Assembly (NCBI RefSeq): GCF_000423545.1
Contig: NZ_AUIE01000027.1
Coordinates: forward strand, 1 to 64,000
Direction: 5' to 3'
Origin: Metapseudomonas resinovorans DSM 21078
Lineage (GTDB): Bacteria > Pseudomonadota > Gammaproteobacteria > Pseudomonadales > Pseudomonadaceae
DNA length: 64,000 nucleotides
Under the pieces are notes generated by a model. The model was not told where the DNA came from, did no database searches, and worked only from the letters and a program-made list of their open reading frames with translations. A program made the position numbers and the translations under genes. Shown piece by piece: positions 58,167-64,000 of the stretch (its first letter is position 1; each line of letters begins with the position of its first letter).

Positions 58167-58937
58167 ATGAACGAACAGTTGCAGCCACTCAAGAAGCAGC
58201 CGCGCACCGCCAAAAGCACCCGCAGCGGCACGCAGGACGATGTCGTCTATGCGCATATTTTCGATGCCATTCTCGAGCAGCGCCTCGCACCCGGTACCAA
58301 GCTGAGCGAGGAGGCCCTGGGCGAGATATTCGGCGTCAGCCGCACCATCATCCGCCGCTCGCTGTCGCGCCTTGCCCATGAAGGTGTGGTGCTGCTGCGA
58401 CCGAATCGCGGCGCTGTGGTCGCGAGCCCCAGCGTCGAGGAAGCCCGCCAGATCTTCTACGCCCGCCGCCTGGTTGAGCGAGCCATTACCGAGTTGGCGG
58501 TGGAACACGCCACCGCCGAGCAGTTGCAGGAGCTTCGGCAGATGGTCAGCGAGGAGCAGGCCTGCTTCTCTCGTGGCGACCGTGGTGCTGGCATCCGTCT
58601 TTCCGGTGAGTTCCACCTGAAGCTGGCCGAGGCGGCGAAGAACGCTCCCTTGGTCAGTTTCCAGCGCAGTCTGGTGTCCCAGACGTCGCTCATCATTGCC
58701 CAATACGAGAGCGGTAGCCGCTCCCACTGTTCCTTCGATGAACACAATCGCCTGATCGATGCCATCGAGTCGCGCGACGCCGAGCGCGCGGTGATGCTGA
58801 TGATGCATCACATGGATCACATCGATGACAAGTTGAATCTGGACGAAGGCGGCGCTTCGGATGACCTGCACGCGGTGTTTTCGCACCTGCTGCAGACCAA
58901 GAAGAAGCCAGGCCGCAACACGCCCCGCAGCGCCTGA
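58167..58937 (+). CDS. GntR-family (FCD domain) regulator of purine catabolism
   Basis: A 256-residue FadR-subfamily GntR protein. The winged HTH is about residues 30-90 (KLSEEALGEIFGVSRTIIRRSLSRLAHEGVVLL), and the FCD ligand domain follows (ARRLVERAITELAVEH near 105; metal-binding His in GEFHLKLAE and MHHMDH). Its own leader has TTGTGTACAA, the same palindrome found ahead of the purine genes, the normal pattern for an autoregulated FCD repressor. That it controls the eight-site regulon is inference. The ATG at 58167 is the first good start of the frame. Confidence 0.9.
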   Translation: MNEQLQPLKKQPRTAKSTRSGTQDDVVYAHIFDAILEQRLAPGTKLSEEALGEIFGVSRTIIRRSLSRLAHEGVVLLRPNRGAVVASPSVEEARQIFYARRLVERAITELAVEHATAEQLQELRQMVSEEQACFSRGDRGAGIRLSGEFHLKLAEAAKNAPLVSFQRSLVSQTSLIIAQYESGSRSHCSFDEHNRLIDAIESRDAERAVMLMMHHMDHIDDKLNLDEGGASDDLHAVFSHLLQTKKKPGRNTPRSA

Positions 58938-58953
58938 GCCAGCCTGACGAATG

Positions 58954-58977
58954 AGCCCCGCGCATGCGGGGCTTTTT
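58954..58977 (+). terminator. Terminator after gntR
   Basis: AGCCCCGC / GCGGGGCT stem followed by TTTTT on the plus strand. Confidence 0.88.
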
Positions 58978-59250
58978 GCTTTCTGTAGGGGTGAATTCGT
59001 TCGCCAAGCAGGTCGAAGACCTGCCCCCGGACCAGCTTCCAGGGCCACTGCGCGATCCTTGGCGAATGAATTGGCTATGTCTGCGTTAGCCACCCGGTGA
59101 GCGTGAGCGCCTGTTGGAGCCTGTAGGACGCCGAGTTCTTGCGGGCGAAAATGTCCGCATTCGCTAGCAAGCTAGCTCCTACAAAGGATTCCTGGACCTT
59201 CAACACTTTACGCAGACAGAGCGAATGAGTTCGCCCCCACTGGGGCGCCA

Positions 59251-59280
59251 AAAGAAAACCCCGCCGAAGCGGGGTTCTTT
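59251..59280 (-). terminator. Terminator after guaD
   Basis: On the minus strand AACCCCGC / GCGGGGTT stem followed by TTCTTTT, ending the xdh-guaD transcript. Confidence 0.85.
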
Positions 59281-59294
59281 TCATCATGCGAGCG

Positions 59295-60602
59295 TTAGCC
59301 ACGCTGATGCACGCTGCGGCCGGCGGCGAAGGTTTCCTTCACGGTACGGTCGTCGCCGAGGATGGTCAGGGCGAACAGCTTTTCCTCGAGGCTGCGAGCT
59401 TGCTGCAGGCGGTAATCCATCAGCGGGGTGGCTTTGTAGTCAAGGACCACGAAGTCAGCGTCCTTGCCGCTCTGGAAGTTGCCGATCCGGTCATCCAGGT
59501 AGAGCGAGCGGGCGCCCCCGAGGGTGGCCAGGTACAGGGACTTGAACGGGTCGAGCTTCTTGCCCTGCAATTGCATGACCTTGTAGGCCTCGTTCAGCGA
59601 CTGCAGCTGGGAGAAGCTGGTGCCGGCGCCGACATCGGTGCCCAGGCCCACGCGCACGCCGTACTCTTCCAGCTTCTGCAGGTCGAACAGGCCGCTGCCG
59701 AGGAACAGGTTGGAGGTGGGACAGAACGCTACCGCCGAACCGGTTTCCGCGAGGCGTTTGCACTCGTCATCGCACAGGTGCACACCGTGGGCGAATACCG
59801 AGCGCTCGCCGATCAGCTTGAAGTGGTCATAGACGTCCAGGTAGCCCTTGCGTTCCGGGAACAGCTCCTTCACCCACTCGATTTCCTTGCGGTTCTCGGA
59901 CAGGTGGGTGTGCATGTACAGGCCCGGGTACTCGGCATACAGCTTGCCGGCCAGCTCCAGCTGTTCCGGGGTGCTGGTGGGGGCGAAACGCGGGGTGACC
60001 GCATAGTGCAGGCGACCCTTGCCGTGCCAGCGCTCGATCAATTCCTTGCTGTCGGCATAGCCGGATTCGGCGGTGTCGGTCAGGTAGTCCGGGGCATTGC
60101 GGTCCATCAGCACCTTGCCGGCGATCATCCGCAGGTTGAGCGCTTGCGCGGCTTCGAAGAAGGCGTCCACCGACTCTTTGTGCACCGTGCCGAACACCAG
60201 GGCCGTGGTGGTGCCGTTGCGCAGCAGCTCCTTGATGAAGATGCCAGCAACGTCAGCAGCATGGGCCTTGTCGGCAAACTGCTTTTCGGTGGGGAAGGTG
60301 TAGGTGTTCAGCCAGTCCAGCAGTTGCTCGCCGTAGGAGGCGATCATGCCGGTCTGCGGGAAGTGGATGTGGGTGTCGATGAAGCCGGGGGTGATCAGGG
60401 CGTCGCGGTACTCACGTACTTCGACGCTGGCATCCAGGCCTGGCAGCAGGGACTTGGCTTCGCCCACGGCCTTGACGCGACCGTCCTCGACCACCAGCAG
60501 GCCGTCGTCGAAATACTGGTAGGACTGCTCGACGCCCACCAGGGCTGGGTCGGCGATGCTGTGCAGGATGGCGGAGCGGTAGGCGGTTACGTGGCTGGTC
60601 AT
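59295..60602 (-). CDS. guaD: Guanine deaminase
   Basis: A 435-residue amidohydrolase converting guanine to xanthine. Zinc and catalytic motifs are PGFIDTHIHFPQTGMIASYG (near residue 70), HTHLSEN, FAHGVHLCDDE and GLGTDVGAGTSFSQLQSL. The ATG at 60602 (MTSHVTAYRSAILHS) fits the family start; an ATG at 60623 is an alternative. It is the last gene of the xdhB-xdhC-guaD set and makes the substrate of the xanthine dehydrogenase encoded upstream. Confidence 0.95.
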   Translation of the reverse strand: MTSHVTAYRSAILHSIADPALVGVEQSYQYFDDGLLVVEDGRVKAVGEAKSLLPGLDASVEVREYRDALITPGFIDTHIHFPQTGMIASYGEQLLDWLNTYTFPTEKQFADKAHAADVAGIFIKELLRNGTTTALVFGTVHKESVDAFFEAAQALNLRMIAGKVLMDRNAPDYLTDTAESGYADSKELIERWHGKGRLHYAVTPRFAPTSTPEQLELAGKLYAEYPGLYMHTHLSENRKEIEWVKELFPERKGYLDVYDHFKLIGERSVFAHGVHLCDDECKRLAETGSAVAFCPTSNLFLGSGLFDLQKLEEYGVRVGLGTDVGAGTSFSQLQSLNEAYKVMQLQGKKLDPFKSLYLATLGGARSLYLDDRIGNFQSGKDADFVVLDYKATPLMDYRLQQARSLEEKLFALTILGDDRTVKETFAAGRSVHQRG

Positions 60603-60737
60603 GTCAGTCTCGTTCGTTAGCATTACGATTCTTGCGTCCTCGCCCAAGGGGAGGGGCCGAAGTGGGGGGCGCCCTGTCACGCGGCTCCCCCCACCCGGCA
60701 CTACGCGTCATCCACTTCCCAGGGAAGAGGAAAAAAC

Positions 60738-61571
60738 TCAGGCCTGTTCGCGGCGGGAGGAAGGAATCAGCTTGGCGACCGTCTCGCCCTTTTTCACTTC
60801 CTGGCCGAAGTTGGCGTTGTAGGTGGCGACGACTTCACCGGCGATGGAGATGGCGATCTCGATCGGCAGCTTGCCTTTGACGTCCTGGATACCCATAGGG
60901 CAACGCATGCGCTGGACGGTTTCGGCGGCGAAGCCACGCTCGCGCAGACGATGTTCGAACTTGACGCGCTTGGTCTTCGAGCCGATCAGGCCGAAGTAGG
61001 CGAAGTCGTTGCGCTTGAGGATTTCGGATGTCAGTTCCAGGTCCAGCTGGTGATTGTGGGTCATGACGATGAAGTAGCTGCCCTTGGGCATCTCGGCGAT
61101 CTCGTCGATCACGTCTTCGTTGACCACTTTCTCCACGCCGGCCGGAATGTGCTCCGGGAACTCATTCTCCCGCGAGTCGATCCAGCGCACCTTGCAGGGC
61201 AGGCTGGCGAGCAGCGGCACCAGGGCGCGGCCGACGTGGCCAGCGCCGAACACGGCGATATGCGCCTGGGGCTGGCCCATGGGTTCGAACAGCAGCACGG
61301 TGGCGCCGCCGCAGCACTGGCCGAGGCTGGCGCCCAGGCTGAAGCGCTCCAGGCGGGTGTCCTGGCTGCGATTTTCGAGCATCTCGCGGGCGATCTCCAT
61401 CGCCTTGAATTCGAGATGACCGCCACCGATGGTCTCGAAGATTCGCTCGGCAGTGACAACCATCTTGGAGCCGGCATTGCGCGGGGTCGAGCCGCGCTCC
61501 TCGATGATGGTCACCAGCACGCAGGGTTCACTGCGTTGCTGCAGGTCGGCGAGGGCGCTGATCCAACTCAT
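60738..61571 (-). CDS. xdhC: Xanthine dehydrogenase accessory protein XdhC
   Basis: A 277-residue molybdenum-cofactor-binding chaperone that loads sulfurated cofactor into xanthine dehydrogenase. It has RGSTPRNAGSKMVV, the IGGGHLEF block, GQCCGGATVLLFEP and a C-terminal Rossmann domain (IAVFGAGHVGRAL; then FGLIGSKTKRVKF). The first codons overlap the stop of a small upstream frame (ATGA), pointing to translational coupling. Downstream of xdhB on the minus strand. Confidence 0.94.
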   Translation of the reverse strand: MSWISALADLQQRSEPCVLVTIIEERGSTPRNAGSKMVVTAERIFETIGGGHLEFKAMEIAREMLENRSQDTRLERFSLGASLGQCCGGATVLLFEPMGQPQAHIAVFGAGHVGRALVPLLASLPCKVRWIDSRENEFPEHIPAGVEKVVNEDVIDEIAEMPKGSYFIVMTHNHQLDLELTSEILKRNDFAYFGLIGSKTKRVKFEHRLRERGFAAETVQRMRCPMGIQDVKGKLPIEIAISIAGEVVATYNANFGQEVKKGETVAKLIPSSRREQA

Positions 61572-61717
61572 TTGCTCAGTCTCCAGCTACGCAGTGGCCT
61601 GGTGGTTCGCGACAGGCGCCAGTCGTCCTTGGGACGCACGGGTGCCGGCAGCGTTTCCAGCAGCACCGCTTCGGTGTCTTGCTGCATTGTCTTCGGTCGA
61701 TCGGTGGATGTTGTCAT
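61568..61717 (-). CDS. Possible 49-residue protein coupled to xdhC
   Basis: A frame too short for usual listing runs from ATG 61717 to a stop overlapping the xdhC start (ATGA). It encodes a 49-residue basic, tryptophan-containing peptide starting MTTSTDRPKTMQQDTE and ending RPLRSWRLSK. GTGAAGAA precedes the ATG as a weak ribosome binding site. It could be a real small protein, or a leader coupling xdhC to xdhB translation. I recognise no family. Confidence 0.45.
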   Translation of the reverse strand: MTTSTDRPKTMQQDTEAVLLETLPAPVRPKDDWRLSRTTRPLRSWRLSK

Positions 61718-61774
61718 TGTTCTTCACCGTGGGTTTCGTGTGGCGGCCGACCCTTGCGGGGCGGCCGCCACGGG

Positions 61775-64000
61775 TCATGCCGGTTCGGGCTGCGTCTGCG
61801 AGGCAGCCTTGGCGGGTTGTTGCAGTTTCTTCATCTGCTCGACGCCCCAGAGCACGCGTTCGGGGGTGGCCGGCGCGTCGATGTTCGGCTGGGCCTTGTA
61901 ATCCCCGAGGCTCGCCACGGCGTCCTTGATGGCGCACCAGACGGCGATGCCCAGCATGAAGGGCGGCTCGCCCACTGCCTTGGAATGGAACACCGTCTGC
62001 TCGGGGTTCTTGCGGTTCTCCACCAGCTTCACGCGCAGATCGATGGGCATGTCGGCGATGGCCGGGATCTTGTAGCTGGCCGGACCGTTGGTCATCAGCT
62101 TGCCCTTGGCGTTCCAGACCAGCTCTTCCATGGTCAGCCAGCCCATACCCTGGACGAAGGCACCTTCCACCTGGCCGATGTCGATGGCCGGGTTCAGCGA
62201 AGCACCCACGTCATGCAGGATGTCGGTACGCAGCATCTTGTACTCGCCGGTCAGCGTGTCCACGAGGACTTCGGCGCAGGCTGCACCGTAGGCGAAGTAA
62301 TAGAAGGGGCGGCCGGCGGCCTTGTCGCGGTCGTAGAAAATCTTCGGTGTGCGGTAGAAACCGGTGCTGGAGAGCGAGATCTGGTTGAAGTAGGCGAGCT
62401 GAATCATTTCCTCGAAGGAAAGGTAGCGGTCGCGCACGCGCACCTGCTCGTTCTTGAACTCCACATCCTCGGTCGTCACCTTGAAGTGATTGGCGAGGAA
62501 CTCCACCAGCCGGCCCTTGATGGTTTCGGCCGCGTTCTGCGCCGCCTTGCCGTTCAGGTCCGTACCGCTGGACGCTGCGGTCGGCGAGGTGTTGGGCACC
62601 TTGTCGGTGTTGGTGGAGGTGATCTGGATGCGGCCGATATCCACCTGGAAGACTTCGGCCACGACCTGGGCGACCTTGGTGTTCAGGCCCTGGCCCATCT
62701 CGGTGCCGCCGTGGTTCAGGTGAATGCTGCCATCGGTGTAGACGTGCACCAGCGCGCCGGCCTGGTTGAGGAAGGTGGCGGTAAAGCTGATGCCGAACTT
62801 CACCGGGGTCATCGCCAGGCCTTTCTTCAGCACGGGGCTCTTGGCGTTGAACTCGCGGATTTCCTCGCGGCGCTTGGCGTACTCGCTGCTGGCTTCGAGC
62901 TCAGCAGTCATTTCGGCGAGCATGTTGTGCTCGACGGTCTGGTAGTAGTGGGTAACGTTGCGCTCGTCCTTGCCGTAGTAGTTCAGCTTGCGAACTTCCA
63001 GCGGGTCCTTGCCGAGGCTGCGGGCAATGGCGTCCATGATCTCTTCGATCGCGACCATGCCCTGTGGGCCACCGAAACCACGGTAGGCGGTGTTCGAGGC
63101 GGTGTTGGTCTTGCAGCGGTGACCATTGATGGTGGCGTTTTCGAGGAAGTAGGCGTTGTCCGAGTGGAACATCGCGCGGTCGACGATCGAGCCAGACAGG
63201 TCAGGCGAATAGCCGCAGTTGCCGGCCAGTTCCAGTTCGATGCCGGTGAGCAGGCCGTTATCGTCGAAGCCCACGTCGTACTCGACGTAAAAGGGGTGGC
63301 GCTTGCCGGTGATCGACATGTCTTCCATGCGCGGCAGGCGCATCTTGGTCGGGCGCCGGGTCAGGTGCGCGATCACGGCGCACAGGCAGGCCGGGCCGGC
63401 CGCCTGGGTTTCCTTGCCGCCGAAACCGCCGCCCATGCGGCGCATGTCGATGACGATCTTGTTCATCGGCACGCCCAGCACTTCGCCGACCAGCTTCTGG
63501 ACTTCGGTGGCGTTCTGGGTCGAGGTGTAGACGATCATGCCGCCGTCTTCGGTGGGCATGACGGAGGAGATCTGGGTCTCCAGATAGAAGTGCTCCTGGC
63601 CGCCGATGTGCAAGGAACCTTGCAGCCGGTTCTTCGCATTGGCCAGTGCGGTGGTCGAGTCACCGCGCTTGTGCTGGTGGCTGTCCAGCACGAAATGCTT
63701 CTTGCGCAGGGCGTCGACAACGTCCAGCACGGGCTCCAGGTCCTCGAACTCGACGATGGCTGCCATCGCGGCCTTGCGCGCGGTCTCCAGGCTGTCGGCA
63801 CCGACGGCCAGTATCACCTGGCCGACATACTCGACCTTGCCGTCTGCCAGCAGCGGGTCACCGGCGACCACCGGGCCGATGTCCAACTGGCCGGGCACGT
63901 CCTTGGCGGTGATGGCAATCGCCACCCCCGGGAACTGGTAGCAGGGCGTGGTATCGATGCGGGTGATGCGCGCGTGGGCGCGGTCGCTCATGCGGGCGTA
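61775..64000 (-). CDS. xdhB: Xanthine dehydrogenase molybdenum-binding subunit XdhB (partial)
   Basis: The C-terminal 741 residues of the molybdopterin subunit of a two-subunit xanthine dehydrogenase; the N-terminus lies beyond the right edge. The first visible residues (YARMSDRAHARITRID) already fall within the domain. Cofactor and active-site motifs are GGGFGGKETQAAGPA, YRGFGGPQGM, MGQGLNTKVAQV, and VQGMGWLTMEELVW with the catalytic glutamate region AVGEPPFMLG. It oxidises hypoxanthine and xanthine to urate. It heads the minus-strand xdhB-xdhC-guaD group, and an XdhA gene is expected just upstream. Confidence 0.95.
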   Translation of the reverse strand, partial: YARMSDRAHARITRIDTTPCYQFPGVAIAITAKDVPGQLDIGPVVAGDPLLADGKVEYVGQVILAVGADSLETARKAAMAAIVEFEDLEPVLDVVDALRKKHFVLDSHQHKRGDSTTALANAKNRLQGSLHIGGQEHFYLETQISSVMPTEDGGMIVYTSTQNATEVQKLVGEVLGVPMNKIVIDMRRMGGGFGGKETQAAGPACLCAVIAHLTRRPTKMRLPRMEDMSITGKRHPFYVEYDVGFDDNGLLTGIELELAGNCGYSPDLSGSIVDRAMFHSDNAYFLENATINGHRCKTNTASNTAYRGFGGPQGMVAIEEIMDAIARSLGKDPLEVRKLNYYGKDERNVTHYYQTVEHNMLAEMTAELEASSEYAKRREEIREFNAKSPVLKKGLAMTPVKFGISFTATFLNQAGALVHVYTDGSIHLNHGGTEMGQGLNTKVAQVVAEVFQVDIGRIQITSTNTDKVPNTSPTAASSGTDLNGKAAQNAAETIKGRLVEFLANHFKVTTEDVEFKNEQVRVRDRYLSFEEMIQLAYFNQISLSSTGFYRTPKIFYDRDKAAGRPFYYFAYGAACAEVLVDTLTGEYKMLRTDILHDVGASLNPAIDIGQVEGAFVQGMGWLTMEELVWNAKGKLMTNGPASYKIPAIADMPIDLRVKLVENRKNPEQTVFHSKAVGEPPFMLGIAVWCAIKDAVASLGDYKAQPNIDAPATPERVLWGVEQMKKLQQPAKAASQTQPEPA

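Larger units (their letters stand above)
58938..59294. other. gntR-guaD convergent gap with REP-like repeats
   Basis: A 357-base non-coding gap. It holds the gntR terminator (58954-58977), a REP-type element near 58985 (TGTAGGGGTGAATTCGTTCGCC) with a GCAGGTC / GACCTGC hairpin near 59010, an imperfect palindrome near 59160 (GCTAGCAAGCTAGC) and the guaD terminator. No gene seen. Confidence 0.75.

Overview
The window is GC-rich DNA from a Pseudomonas-type gammaproteobacterium. This rests on gene content and order (recQ, diguanylate cyclase, DUF2804, MarR and a FimV-like gene; the purine-catabolism block), on dispersed REP-like palindromes typical of the genus, and on GC-rich codon use. No rRNA, tRNA or CRISPR array was seen. 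Two long gene programmes fill most of it.

Region 1 (1-21 kb). The left edge holds the 5' end of an IS110-type transposase, then a LysR regulator and a DTW-domain tRNA-modifying enzyme (TapT). Next is a complete, self-contained Lap-type surface-adhesion module. It has a type I secretion operon (TolC-like outer membrane protein, ABC exporter, HlyD-type adaptor; 7.2 to 2.3 kb, minus strand). Divergent from it is a 3342-residue repetitive adhesin with an N-terminal retention module, a TAAG cleavage motif and C-terminal RTX repeats. A small protein follows. Convergent with these are the c-di-GMP receptor LapD and the periplasmic protease LapG. c-di-GMP bound by LapD is expected to sequester LapG and keep the adhesin on the cell surface.

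Region 2 (21-31 kb). YbaN-like and YecA-like proteins, RecQ, a membrane diguanylate cyclase with an inhibitory site, a DUF2804 protein, a MarR regulator coupled to an MFS exporter, and a short FimV-like protein.

Region 3 (31-64 kb). A purine-to-pyruvate catabolic block. From right to left it has xanthine dehydrogenase (xdhB, partial), xdhC and guanine deaminase; a GntR regulator; an AzgA-type purine permease; 5-hydroxyisourate hydrolase; allantoinase, OHCU decarboxylase, ureidoglycolate lyase and membrane urate oxidase; an NCS2 permease; two Tsx/OmpK-like outer membrane channels; 8-oxoguanine deaminase; a moaA; a RutR-like TetR; and the glyoxylate pathway gcl-hyi-glxR-ttuD-pykF with a urea transporter beyond it. 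Together these convert guanine and xanthine to urate, allantoin, glyoxylate and finally pyruvate. No allantoate-degrading enzyme is present where I would expect it. A dctPQM TRAP transporter with what looks like a sigma-54 promoter and upstream activator palindromes sits inside this block.

The strongest non-gene signal is a ten-base palindrome, YTGTRYACAA. It occurs eight times between 39 and 58 kb, always in intergenic DNA, and in most cases close upstream of purine or glyoxylate genes. It looks like one shared operator, probably for the GntR protein encoded here. Second is the sigma-54 promoter with paired palindromes ahead of dctP. Third is a small unlisted ORF translationally coupled to xdhC.
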